Made by a program: the position numbers and the translations under genes
Origin: Halosaccharopolyspora lacisalsi
GTDB lineage: Bacteria > Actinomycetota > Actinomycetes > Mycobacteriales > Pseudonocardiaceae
Assembly (NCBI RefSeq): GCF_014137975.1
Contig: NZ_JACGWZ010000001.1
Span: 124,001 to 188,000, forward strand
DNA: 64,000 nucleotides
Reading direction: 5' to 3'
The notes under the pieces: model-generated
Seen by the model: the letters and a program-made list of their open reading frames with translations, nothing else
What the model was told of the DNA's origin: nothing
Database searches by the model: none
Shown here: in pieces, positions 27,058 to 35,025 of the stretch
Numbering within the stretch: position 1 is the stretch's first letter
Layout of the letters: every line of letters begins with the position of its first letter

Positions 27058-27321
27058 TCAGAAGTCCCAGATGACGCCGGAGCACTCCTGCTGCTCGGCG
27101 ATGTCGCCGCAGCGAGAGCACTGCTCGTGGATCGCGGCGGTGGTCGGGACGCGACCGGCCAGGGACGGAAAGGGCAGCCGGATCCAGCGCTGGCACAGCG
27201 TCGGCACCCATTCGCCGGGTGGGCGCGCTCCGGGCAGCACCTTGGTGGCGTGGCGGATGTCGGTGGACAGGCCGACGATCCAGAAGACGTCGTTGCGGCC
27301 GTTGTACGGACTCGGAAACAT
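27058..27321 (-). CDS. Small Cys-containing protein next to a WhiJ-like regulator
   Basis: The second of two close ATG codons (27321) has GAAAGGA at good spacing and gives 87 residues. The sequence starts MFPSPYNGRNDVFWIV and ends with a CSRCG and a further Cys, like the short zinc-finger-like proteins often found beside XRE/DUF397 regulator pairs in actinomycetes. Function is unknown. It is divergent from the XRE gene across 166 bases and heads a two-gene unit with the membrane protein at 26602. Confidence 0.6.
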   Translation of the reverse strand: MFPSPYNGRNDVFWIVGLSTDIRHATKVLPGARPPGEWVPTLCQRWIRLPFPSLAGRVPTTAAIHEQCSRCGDIAEQQECSGVIWDF

Positions 27322-27398
27322 GGTCATCCTTTCGGGGTAACCCCTGGTCAGCTCCTTACCTCGGTCAAGCTAGATCGCTAAGGTTTGTTACAGCGAAT

Positions 27399-27428
27399 TT
27401 GAAACAACGCAGTGCAGCAGTGTGTACA
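27399..27428 (+). promoter_or_regulatory. Possible promoter of the XRE regulator
   Basis: TTGAAA at 27399-27404 and TGTACA at 27423-27428 are 18 bases apart in an A/T-rich stretch 60-90 bases before the XRE start. The spacing is acceptable, the -10 box is weak. The whole divergent region 27322-27487 is less GC-rich than the genes around it and should hold promoters for both directions. Confidence 0.35.
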
Positions 27429-27487
27429 GCGGTATTTTTACATCAAGTGCTGACACGGTTCTCCCAGCGTTCCAGGAGGTCAACGCA

Positions 27488-28330
27488 ATGAAACAGGCGG
27501 AAAGACTGCGTCAGGTCGGGATCGGTGTGCAACTGAAGAACCTGCGGAAAAAGAGCGGAATGACCACCCGATCGGTGGCATCCGCGCTCGGTCTCTCGCC
27601 CGCTTCGGTGAATCGCAACGAGCAAGGCCAGCGAGTTCCCGACCGGGAGGAGGCGAGCGCGCTGTGCGCGTTGTACGGAGTGACCGGTGACGAGAAGCGC
27701 GAGCTCATCGAGCGGATCGGGGAGACCTCCGAGACCGCCTCATGGTTGGCCACCGGGCATCTGCCCGACCAGCTGGCGAGCCTCATGGTGTTGGAACGGG
27801 AAGCAGTCGCGATCACCGATGCGCAGGTGGCGCTGATACCGGGGCTGGTGCAGACGGCGGACTACGCGCGCTTGGTGCTGGGCTCGCCTGCGGTGATTGA
27901 CGAGGACGTCGAGCGCCGTGTCTCGACCCGTCTGGGGCGGCAAGCGATCCTGTCTCGGCCCAACGCTCCCGAGGTGTCGTTGTTCATCGACGAAGGGGTT
28001 CTGCACAGGTCTCTGGGTGACGCGTGGGTCATGCGTAGGCAGTTGGAACACTTGCTCGTGGTTCAACAGCGCGACAACGTCAGCGTCCGGGTACTCCCGT
28101 TCGACACTGCTGGCCATCCAGCAGTGGACGGTTCGTTCTCGCGGTACGAACTCGTGGACGGCAGCCCGTACATCTTCGTGGAAGGGCTGTCCTTTGGGGT
28201 CTTCATCACGGAACCAACTGAGGTGAAGCCGTTTGTGGAAGTCTGCCGTGTGCTGGACGACCGTGCGCTGGATGAGCAGGGTTCGAACAAGATGATCAAG
28301 GAGATCGCGGAGAGGTACGGCGATGAGTGA
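27488..28330 (+). CDS. XRE-family regulator with DUF5753 (WhiJ-like)
   Basis: The 280-residue protein starts with a Cro/C1-type helix-turn-helix (about 12-65; MTTRSVASALGLSPASVNRNEQG) and continues with a DUF5753 domain (about 95-275; QVALIPGLVQTADYARLVL and VRVLPFDTAGHPAVDGSF). This is the architecture of WhiJ-like regulators of actinomycetes, which work with a small DUF397 partner in development and silencing. ATG 27488 has a perfect AGGAGG eight bases upstream. It overlaps the DUF397 gene by eight bases. The set of type VII secretion substrates follows on the same strand. Confidence 0.9.
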   Translation: MKQAERLRQVGIGVQLKNLRKKSGMTTRSVASALGLSPASVNRNEQGQRVPDREEASALCALYGVTGDEKRELIERIGETSETASWLATGHLPDQLASLMVLEREAVAITDAQVALIPGLVQTADYARLVLGSPAVIDEDVERRVSTRLGRQAILSRPNAPEVSLFIDEGVLHRSLGDAWVMRRQLEHLLVVQQRDNVSVRVLPFDTAGHPAVDGSFSRYELVDGSPYIFVEGLSFGVFITEPTEVKPFVEVCRVLDDRALDEQGSNKMIKEIAERYGDE

Positions 28331-28508
28331 GCTGCGGTGGCGCAAGAGCACGCGGTCAGGGCAGTACAACTGCGTGGAGGTGGCGTTGGTCTCGGGGGGA
28401 GCGCTGGTGCGGGACTCCAAGGCCCCGGACGAGACTCGCGTCGGTGTGTCGGCGGGGCAGTGGCGGTCGTTCCTGACGCAGGTCAGGGCGGGTCGTTACG
28501 ACGTGTGA
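28323..28508 (+). CDS. DUF397 partner protein
   Basis: This 61-residue protein has the DUF397 signature: LRWRKSTRSGQYNCVEVA at the start, VRDSKAPD in the middle and QWRSFLTQVRAGRYD at the end. DUF397 proteins pair with XRE-DUF5753 regulators and are thought to modulate their DNA binding. Translational coupling is clear from the eight-base overlap with the regulator gene. Confidence 0.9.
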   Translation: MSELRWRKSTRSGQYNCVEVALVSGGALVRDSKAPDETRVGVSAGQWRSFLTQVRAGRYDV

Positions 28509-28598
28509 GGCTTCGTGCCCGGATTTTGGCCGAACCGCAACACGGCCGTCCGAGCGTCTGGCAGACTGCGCGATGTTGACCGACGCAGGGGAGGTTCT

Positions 28599-29003
28599 GT
28601 GGGAGTCGTAAGCGCCTCGATGGCGATGACCAGTGACGGCATGGTGACCAAGCCCGCCGACGCCGAGCGCGCGATCGCCTCCGGCACGGCCAGCAGCGTC
28701 GGCTACGAGATCGACCGCGACCAGATCCCCGAAGTCATCACCAAGTTCCAGCGTGCGCTCATGCACTTGGACGATGCGGCGGGAAAGGCGCAGAGGATGG
28801 ATCGCATCGTCCCTCCTGGCGGAGACCCCTACAGTCAGCAGGCGGTCAGGGCCATGGGGCCGGAGCTGGTAAGCAACTATCTGGGCTCCAACCAGCGTGA
28901 CAAGGCGAACATGCAGGCGATGATCGAGAACCTGGACGCGGCCATGCGGCGCTACGACGCCGACGAGGACGAGGCCGCCCGTCGGTTCACCCCGGAGGCG
29001 TGA
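28599..29003 (+). CDS. PE-like type VII secretion substrate
   Basis: GTG 28599 follows GGGGAGG by four bases; an earlier in-frame start at 28515 has no support. The 134-residue protein is all-helical and resembles PE/ESX-type small secreted proteins, with an alpha-hairpin (about 45-70 and 95-130). Near the C terminus YDADE fits the YxxxD/E signal that directs partners to ESX (type VII) secretion, placed just after the second helix. The stop overlaps the region of the next start. It opens a unit of four genes ending with an EspG-like chaperone. The PE relationship is inferred from shape and context. Confidence 0.55.
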   Translation: MGVVSASMAMTSDGMVTKPADAERAIASGTASSVGYEIDRDQIPEVITKFQRALMHLDDAAGKAQRMDRIVPPGGDPYSQQAVRAMGPELVSNYLGSNQRDKANMQAMIENLDAAMRRYDADEDEAARRFTPEA

Positions 29004-29005
29004 CG

Positions 29006-29626
29006 GTGCGAAACAAGCTTGCCCTAACGGCTGCCGCGCTGTCGACGGTGGCCCTGCTGGCCGGATGCAGCTCAGGTTCGGGCGCCACTGAGTCTCCGGA
29101 ACCTTCGTCCTCATCCGTGAACATGCACGGCGCACCGAAGGTGCGGAGTCCGCTCGATACCAAGGCGTTCCAGCAGAAGCCGTGCAGCGTGCTCAAGCCG
29201 GAGCAGATCGGCGCCCTGAATATGCAGCAGTGGGAGTCCGAAGTGGACATGGGGTCCACCGGTGGTCCTAAGTGCGCTTGGCGCTACATGGGCGGGCCAC
29301 CTGACTACACGGTTTCCAGCACAGCAGTGACCTTTATGGTTGAAAGTGACGGGCTGAAGTCCTCGTACTTCCGGAAGGGCAAGGGCGTTTTCGAGTACTT
29401 CCGGGAATTGAAGCCGATCGTCGGATACCCGGCCATCGCGGCGGGTAGTTCGACTAGTACGCCGGAGAAGGAAGGCCAGTGTGAGGTCGAGGTCGGTGTC
29501 ACGGACAGTCTGACCTTTCTCACGCAGGTTAAGTTTGGCAATGGCTCTTCCTACGCGGGCGATCCGTGCGGGCGTGCCCGCGACGTGGCGACCGAGGTCG
29601 TGAAGACCCTGAAGGCGGGTGCGTGA
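29006..29626 (+). CDS. DUF3558-type lipoprotein
   Basis: The 206-residue protein begins with a signal peptide and lipobox (LALTAAALSTVALLAGC), so it should be anchored outside the membrane. The mature part starts with a Ser/Pro-rich linker and has a single domain with conserved cysteines (KPCSVLKPEQ, PKCAWRY, GQCEVEV, GDPCGRA), like DUF3558 lipoproteins common in Pseudonocardiales. GTG 29006 has GGAGG at ideal distance, while GTG 29000, overlapping the previous stop, is too close to it. Codon use is more A/T-rich than in the core genes nearby. It is tightly packed between two ESX-like genes (TGATG overlap with the next). Confidence 0.75.
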   Translation: MRNKLALTAAALSTVALLAGCSSGSGATESPEPSSSSVNMHGAPKVRSPLDTKAFQQKPCSVLKPEQIGALNMQQWESEVDMGSTGGPKCAWRYMGGPPDYTVSSTAVTFMVESDGLKSSYFRKGKGVFEYFRELKPIVGYPAIAAGSSTSTPEKEGQCEVEVGVTDSLTFLTQVKFGNGSSYAGDPCGRARDVATEVVKTLKAGA

Positions 29627-31074
29627 TGGGCTGGGGCATGGATCTCGTCAATGGCGTCGTGGAGGGCGCCCAGAACGCCGGTAGCGCCGTCGTCGACGGA
29701 GTGCAGGCCGCTGCCAGCGCCACCGCGGACGGTTTCAACAACGCCTGCGACTGGGTGCACGACCAGTTGACGCCCGACATCCGTCCCGAGGGGACGAACG
29801 GCCACCAGATCTACGTGTGGTTCCACCACGGTCCCGGTACCGCCAGCCTCGACGATGCCGTTCAGGGCTGGGGCAAGGTGGCCGAGAAGCACACCGAGGT
29901 CTCCGCCGAGCTCGACGGCGCTCTCGGCATGATGAAGGCGAACTGGCAGGGCCAGGCCGCCGACGCGGCGCGGAGCTCGATCGGTCCGCTGCGCGACGCC
30001 GCCGACACGGCCAGCAGTCGCTGCCAGGAGGCCGGGAAGGTGCTGGAGGCGCAGAGCTCCGGGTTCAACGAGATCAAGAAGAACGTCACCGACGTGTCGG
30101 CCGAACCGCCGATGATGAACCCGCTGACACCGACTGCCAGCGCGGCCCAGGGGGAGATCTACCAGGCGCAGCAGCAGATGAACCAGGCGTCGCTGCGCAG
30201 CTACGGTGACGTCACCGGTGGCAACACGGGTGCGGTTCCGTCCTTCGACGGGCACAAGGAGCCCCCCAAGCCTCCGCCGCCGGACGGGCGGGACTCGGGC
30301 GACGGCATCGGTGTCGACGGCATCGGTGACGGTTCGGGGACGAACGCGACTCGCTACGGGAGCTCCAACGGGTCCGGTGTGGACTACTCGAATCCGGCGG
30401 GGACCGATCAGGCCGGTTACGACGGCAGCGGCAGTGGTAGTGGCAGCGGCAGTGCCAACACCGGCGGTGGCCACAACGGCGGCAGCGGCAGCGGTCAGGC
30501 TGCGGGGACGCGGTCCTCGTGGTGGTCGCAGCGCGGCGTCGTGGATACCGAGGCTTTCGGCGGTGACCATCGCGGTTCGGGCGGTATCGGTGTGTCCGCG
30601 GGTGCCGCCGGAGCCGCAGGAGCCGCCGGGCTGGTGGCCGGTGGCGCTGTTCTCGGTGGTGGTGTGCTCGGGAGCAAGGCCGGTGGTGCGGGCATCAGCG
30701 GTCGCGGCATCACCGGCACGGGAACGGGAACGGGAACGGGCACCGGTACCGGCGCGGGCGGTCGTGGTGGCACCGGATCGCTGCCCGGTGGTGGCCGCAG
30801 CGGTGTCGGCAGCGCTCCCTCGACGACGAGCGCGACGGGTGCGACGGGTGCGAGTGCCGCTCGCGCGACCACGAGCACCGGTGCGCCGATGGGGGGCGCG
30901 GCAGGGCGTGGTCGGCAGCAGGGCGACGACGACAACACCCACGAGCGTCCCGACTGGCTGCTCGACGAGCACGACCCCGACGACCTGTTCGGCACCGACG
31001 AACGCACCGCCCCTCCGGTCATCGGCATCACCAGCGCCGAGCAGGAACAGGCGGAACAGGAAAAGCAGCAGTGA
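29626..31074 (+). CDS. WXG100/PPE-like protein with long Gly/Ser-rich tail
   Basis: ATG 29626 overlaps the lipoprotein stop as TGATG. The 482-residue protein has a helical N-terminal part (about 60-165) with the WXG turn NWQGQAADAA near 105-114, the hallmark of WXG100/PPE hairpins secreted by type VII systems. Then come a proline segment (EPPKPPPPDG), about 200 residues of Gly, Ser and Thr repeats including a GTGTGTGTG run, and an acidic end DEHDPDDLFGTDE. The protein is probably exported with the PE-like partner. The low-complexity part is encoded by short DNA repeats and may vary between strains. Confidence 0.7.
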   Translation: MGWGMDLVNGVVEGAQNAGSAVVDGVQAAASATADGFNNACDWVHDQLTPDIRPEGTNGHQIYVWFHHGPGTASLDDAVQGWGKVAEKHTEVSAELDGALGMMKANWQGQAADAARSSIGPLRDAADTASSRCQEAGKVLEAQSSGFNEIKKNVTDVSAEPPMMNPLTPTASAAQGEIYQAQQQMNQASLRSYGDVTGGNTGAVPSFDGHKEPPKPPPPDGRDSGDGIGVDGIGDGSGTNATRYGSSNGSGVDYSNPAGTDQAGYDGSGSGSGSGSANTGGGHNGGSGSGQAAGTRSSWWSQRGVVDTEAFGGDHRGSGGIGVSAGAAGAAGAAGLVAGGAVLGGGVLGSKAGGAGISGRGITGTGTGTGTGTGTGAGGRGGTGSLPGGGRSGVGSAPSTTSATGATGASAARATTSTGAPMGGAAGRGRQQGDDDNTHERPDWLLDEHDPDDLFGTDERTAPPVIGITSAEQEQAEQEKQQ

Positions 31075-31089
31075 GGACGGCGAACGGGG

Positions 31090-31914
31090 ATGGTCGTGTC
31101 CCGACGGTTTGAAGCGATCATCAAGCAGCCGGTCCTGCTCGGCTACGCCTCCTACGACGTGCTGCACAGCGGTGAGTGCGGCGAGGGCGCTCCCAAGCCC
31201 ACCGGGCTCGAAGGCGTCTCGCCGGGGCGCACGTACCAGGAACGCGTACGTCTGATCAAGGACGTGCTGGCCGAGCTGCGCGAGCGCGGACTGGCCTCCG
31301 TGGACAACCCGGTGCCGGAGCTGCGCGAGACCGTCCGGCTGCTGCACAACCCGCACCGGCGGATCTACGGCTGGTACGGCTTCGTCGAGGACGATCAGCG
31401 GGTGCAGGGCAGCTTCCACATCGCCGAGTCCGACGACGTGGCCGTGCTGGCGGCGTGGGAGCGCGGGCAGGTGCTGCTCGAACCGGTCGACGCCGACGAC
31501 CTGCACTCGGTCGTGGCCAGTCTGCTGCCCGACGCCGTGGAACCGATCGCCGACGGCGAGATCGTCGTGACTCCGGAACGGCCCCGCCGCGCGAGCAACG
31601 ACGACGACAGCGAACTGCCGTTCGTCGACCGCGATCTCGACCGCACCGAGCGGGACCCGGTGCAGCGCAAGCACGATCGCGTCGAGCAGCTCACCACCGG
31701 GGAGCAGCACTTCGTCATGCAGCTCGGCAAGGCCCACAAGAGCGCCCGGGGCGGGGAGAAGGTCAACGAGTTCCCGCTGCACTACTACTTCGGCGCCGAG
31801 GGCGCGGTGATGTCGGTGCTCAAGCGCTCCGGTCCGGATCCGGACGACGAACCGCTCCGGCACCTCATCCCGGCCACGCCCGAGGCCTTCCTCCGCGAGC
31901 TGCGCGCGCTGTAG
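31090..31914 (+). CDS. EspG-like type VII secretion chaperone
   Basis: The 274-residue cytosolic protein resembles EspG-family (ESX secretion-associated) proteins, with an N-terminal LLGYASYDVLHSGECG and a mixed alpha/beta fold ending in PATPEAFLRELRAL. In mycobacteria EspG binds the PPE partner of a PE/PPE pair and keeps it soluble until export. Its position at the end of the PE-like/lipoprotein/PPE-like set agrees with that. None of the core genes (eccB, eccC, eccD, mycP) is in the window, so export must use a system elsewhere. Palindrome A2 follows 15 bases after the stop. Confidence 0.7.
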   Translation: MVVSRRFEAIIKQPVLLGYASYDVLHSGECGEGAPKPTGLEGVSPGRTYQERVRLIKDVLAELRERGLASVDNPVPELRETVRLLHNPHRRIYGWYGFVEDDQRVQGSFHIAESDDVAVLAAWERGQVLLEPVDADDLHSVVASLLPDAVEPIADGEIVVTPERPRRASNDDDSELPFVDRDLDRTERDPVQRKHDRVEQLTTGEQHFVMQLGKAHKSARGGEKVNEFPLHYYFGAEGAVMSVLKRSGPDPDDEPLRHLIPATPEAFLRELRAL

Positions 31915-31928
31915 GGGCCCAGCATCGT

Positions 31929-31977
31929 GGTGAACGGACCGTTTTGGCGGTGTGAGTGCGAAAACGGTCCGTTCACC
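31929..31977. repeat. Palindrome family A, copy 2
   Basis: Arms at 31929-31948 and 31958-31977 pair with one mismatch around a nine-base loop GGTGTGAGT, which is the exact reverse complement of the loop in copy 1, so this copy is inverted. Read in the orientation of the others, the right arm is identical to theirs. The flank CCCAAAGGGTGAAC is shared with copy 3. It lies 15 bases after the EspG-like stop. Confidence 0.9.
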
Positions 31978-32106
31978 CTTTGGGACAGTGGTCCGGGTCC
32001 TGACGACGACCCGGCCGGAAAACCTCGGTGGGGGAAAATCGCGAAACCCCGACGGGGACGGTGAAGGGGCGGACACGAGGTGTTGCTTCGTGAGAGAGTG
32101 CGCCCT

Positions 32107-33045
32107 GTGAGTCACGTCATCATTCGTCCCGCTCGCGTGATCGTCGCCGCACTGGCCGCCGCACTCCTGCTGGCCGGTTGCGGTGGTCCCAGCAGAGTCG
32201 GTGCCGCCGCGATCGTCGGTGATCAGCGCATCCCCGTCAGCCAGGTGGAATCCTGGTCCACCGTCACGATGAACGAGCAGCCCACGTTGAAGGAGAAGCT
32301 CCGGGAGCAGGGTCAGCTGGGCGAGCTCGGCAGGCGGCTGGCCGGTTTCGCCGTGCGCCAGCAGCTCGTTCGCCGGGTCGCGGAGAAGGAACAGCTCAGC
32401 GTCGACGAGCAGCAGGTCACCGCCCGGATCAAGGCGCAGGGCGGTGTTCGGCGGGCCACCGAGGGCACGATCCTGAACTCCCGCAACTTCCGCGCGTCGG
32501 TGCGCTCGCGGCTGCTCCTGGCCGAGCTCGGCCGCAAGTACGTGGACCGGTTGTCGATCACCATCGACTACACCCAGGCCACCTCCCGCGCGGATGCTCA
32601 GCGCAAGGCCCAGCGCATGGCTCGGGGCCCTCGGGAGGCCGCCGAACTCATCGCCGCCGACCGCGCCGCGGGAACCGCGACGGGGACCGGCAAGCGGATG
32701 CAGGCGATGGAGAACCCGCGGATGGCGCTCAACACCCCGCTGTTCGGCGCCGAGCCGGGAACCGTGCTGGCGTTCAGGGGGTCGAAGCAGCGCAGTGCCG
32801 GGCAGTGGATGATCGCGCTGGTCCGCGAACGCGCCACGACGAGTCAGGCGTCCGCGGAGACCGGTCAGCTCGGCGATCGGGCGATGCTGGCGTTCGGGCG
32901 GCGGCTGCTGGGCCTTACCGCCCAACGGGCCGATGTCCGGCTCAGCCCCCGCTACGGCGCGTGGGACCCGATCCAGCTCACCGCCGTCCCGGAGGAGGGG
33001 CAAACCACCGGTTTCCGGATCGGTGGCCACGCACTCTCGACGTGA
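32107..33045 (+). CDS. SurA N-terminal-like lipoprotein
   Basis: The 312-residue product (GTG 32107; GTG 32080 is a possible earlier start) has a signal peptide with lipobox (VAALAAALLLAGC). The mature part looks like the SurA/PrsA N-terminal helical domain: AAIVGDQRIPVSQVES followed by long helices. No parvulin PPIase motif is seen, so a chaperone role for exported proteins is inferred. A similar lipoprotein gene lies between mfd and mazG in Streptomyces, so this belongs to the conserved neighbourhood and marks the end of the accessory insert. Confidence 0.7.
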   Translation: MSHVIIRPARVIVAALAAALLLAGCGGPSRVGAAAIVGDQRIPVSQVESWSTVTMNEQPTLKEKLREQGQLGELGRRLAGFAVRQQLVRRVAEKEQLSVDEQQVTARIKAQGGVRRATEGTILNSRNFRASVRSRLLLAELGRKYVDRLSITIDYTQATSRADAQRKAQRMARGPREAAELIAADRAAGTATGTGKRMQAMENPRMALNTPLFGAEPGTVLAFRGSKQRSAGQWMIALVRERATTSQASAETGQLGDRAMLAFGRRLLGLTAQRADVRLSPRYGAWDPIQLTAVPEEGQTTGFRIGGHALST

Positions 33046-33067
33046 GCCGGTGCGGAACAATCGCGGC

Positions 33068-34063
33068 ATGAGCACCGCGCATCAGCCGGTCACCGGCTGC
33101 GCCGTCATCGTCATCGACGACCGCTTGGGCGATGTGCTGCCCGCTGCCGCCGCGCCGCTGCTGCGCGGAGCCGCCACCGTCCACGCCGATGCGGGGTTGT
33201 CCGAGGAGACCCGCACCGCGCTGGGCGCGACGCCGACTCCGTCGCCGGTCGACCTGCTGACGCGGGCCGCTCGCGAGCCCGTCGTGCTCGTCACCGCCGA
33301 TCCCGCTTCCGGCGCGGCCGAGGCGTTGCGCGGCGGGGGAGCCCGGTGGGTCGGTTCCACGCCCCCGGCCGGAGTGGAGCTGCTGGAGGCGGTGGCCGTG
33401 ATGGACCGGCTGCGCTCCCCGGGAGGCTGCCCGTGGGACGCCGAGCAGACCCACGAGTCGCTGCGGCGCTATCTCGTGGAGGAGACCTACGAGCTGCTGG
33501 ACGCGCTGGAGCGCCAGGACCGCGCGGCGCTGCGCGAGGAGCTGGGTGACGTCCTGCTGCAGGTGCTGTTCCACGCGCGGGTGGCCGCCGAGGACGACGG
33601 TGACCCGTTCGGAGTGGACGAGGTGGCGGCGAGCCTGGTCACCAAGCTGATCTCCCGGCACCCGCACGTGTTCGCCGACGGGGAGCCGCTCCACAGCGCC
33701 GAGTCCCAGCAGCTGCGCTGGGAGGAGCTCAAGCAGCGGGAGAAGCGCCGCGACTCCCTCGTGGACGGTGTCGCGCTCGGCCAGCCCGCCGTGGCGCTGG
33801 CGGCCAAGCTCGCCCAGCGGGCCTCCCGGGCGGACCTGCCCGCCGAGCTGCTGCCACGGGGTGAAACGGTCGGTGCCCGGCTGTTCGCGCTGGCCGCTCA
33901 GGCCGCCCAGGACGCCGCCGACCCCGAGGACGACCTCCGCGCCGTGGCCCTGGACTTCGTCGAGCGGGTGCGCGTGGCCGAACAGCGCGCGCGGCGGACC
34001 GGTCACCAACCACCGGAGCTGACGGCCGAGCAGTGGTGGAGCTGTTGGCCGGGCTCGGAGTGA
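33068..34063 (+). CDS. mazG: MazG-family nucleoside triphosphate pyrophosphohydrolase
   Basis: MazG removes pyrophosphate from non-canonical or excess NTPs. The 331-residue product has a variable N-terminal domain (1-105) and the MazG core: GGCPWDAEQTHESLRRYLVEE near 120-140 and EELGDVLLQVLFH with the ExxD metal ligands near 155-170, then a second stretch SRHPHVFAD. ATG 33068 matches the family N terminus. The frame is open earlier but overlaps the previous lipoprotein. Gene order mazG-lpqU-eno follows the mycobacterial pattern. Confidence 0.92.
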   Translation: MSTAHQPVTGCAVIVIDDRLGDVLPAAAAPLLRGAATVHADAGLSEETRTALGATPTPSPVDLLTRAAREPVVLVTADPASGAAEALRGGGARWVGSTPPAGVELLEAVAVMDRLRSPGGCPWDAEQTHESLRRYLVEETYELLDALERQDRAALREELGDVLLQVLFHARVAAEDDGDPFGVDEVAASLVTKLISRHPHVFADGEPLHSAESQQLRWEELKQREKRRDSLVDGVALGQPAVALAAKLAQRASRADLPAELLPRGETVGARLFALAAQAAQDAADPEDDLRAVALDFVERVRVAEQRARRTGHQPPELTAEQWWSCWPGSE

Positions 34064-34149
34064 ACCGTGAACGCCGGGCGTGTGACGAGAAACCGCACCA
34101 TCGGCGGGCCGAACGGGCACACTGGGGTGGTTGTCGAGGGGAGACAAGG

Positions 34150-35004
34150 GTGTCATCGCAATCGAGTCCGGTCCGGACGTGGTCGCTCCGGGTCCTGGGG
34201 GCGGCGATCATGGTCGTGCTGGTGCTGTTGTCCTGGGTCGTGCTGCGGAGACTCGACGACCACCAGCAGCAGCCCACGCCCAGCATCCCGCCCGATCCAC
34301 TGCCCGTGGCCTCGGCACCGCCGGATCCCGGCGTCGAGCCCCCGGCCGTGCACGTGCTGCCCGCGGACGCGCCGCCGCGTCCGCCCGAGGACAGACCGCA
34401 GGGCCAGCTCACCGGGTGGTCGAGGTCGATGTCCGACGAGCTCAACATTCCCGAGGCCGCGCTGGAGGCCTACGGCTACGCCGCCAGCGTGCTGGAGGTC
34501 ACCGAACCCACCTGCGGGCTGACCTGGACCGTGTTGGCCGGGATCGGTGCCGTGGAGTCCGGCCACGGCCGTTACGGAGGGGCGGACCTCGACGAGACCG
34601 GACGGCCGAGCACCCCGATTCGGGGGATGCCGCTGGACGGGCGCGAAGGCATCAAGACCATCCACGACACCGACGACGGCGTCCTCGACGGAGACGAGGT
34701 CTACGACCGGGCCGTGGGGCCGTTGCAGTTCATCCCCACCACGTGGAACCGGTGGGCCGTCGACGCCGATGCCGACGGTGCCGCCGACCCCGACGACATC
34801 GACGACGCCGCCCTGGCCGCGGGCAACTACTTGTGCGACTCCGCCGGTGATCTGCGCGAGCCCCAGCAGTACTGGAAAGCGCTGCTGGAGTACAACGCCA
34901 GCGAGGAGTACGGCCAGCAGGTGCTCAACCACGCCGACTACTACGGCGGGCGCAGTCACCGACTGATCGGGGCGGAACGGTCGCGACCCCTCGGCAACGA
35001 CTGA
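34150..35004 (+). CDS. LpqU-like lytic murein transglycosylase
   Basis: The 284-residue product has one N-terminal membrane anchor (VLGAAIMVVLVLLSWVVL), a proline-rich stalk (about 40-85) and an SLT_2/MltB-type transglycosylase domain. The catalytic glutamate is in AGIGAVESGHGRYGG, and the GPLQFIPTTWNRWA and YNASEEYG stretches are typical. It cleaves glycan strands outside the membrane. GTG 34150 has GGGGAG upstream. No lipobox is visible, unlike LpqU of M. tuberculosis. A second copy follows directly. Confidence 0.85.
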   Translation: MSSQSSPVRTWSLRVLGAAIMVVLVLLSWVVLRRLDDHQQQPTPSIPPDPLPVASAPPDPGVEPPAVHVLPADAPPRPPEDRPQGQLTGWSRSMSDELNIPEAALEAYGYAASVLEVTEPTCGLTWTVLAGIGAVESGHGRYGGADLDETGRPSTPIRGMPLDGREGIKTIHDTDDGVLDGDEVYDRAVGPLQFIPTTWNRWAVDADADGAADPDDIDDAALAAGNYLCDSAGDLREPQQYWKALLEYNASEEYGQQVLNHADYYGGRSHRLIGAERSRPLGND

Positions 35005-35013
35005 TCGGGCACG

Positions 35014-35025
35014 TAGCCTGTCCGA
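35014..35025 (+). promoter_or_regulatory. Leaderless promoter of the second transglycosylase gene
   Basis: TAGCCT at 35014-35019 lies six bases before GTG 35026, the spacing expected for a -10 box driving a leaderless transcript. No ribosome site precedes the GTG. It lies inside the 21-base gap after the first transglycosylase gene, so the second copy can be expressed separately. Confidence 0.5.

Noticed and set aside
27058-31914. Prophage or integrative element
   Set aside because: No integrase, excisionase, replication or phage structural gene and no att-like direct repeats were seen, although the region looks accessory.
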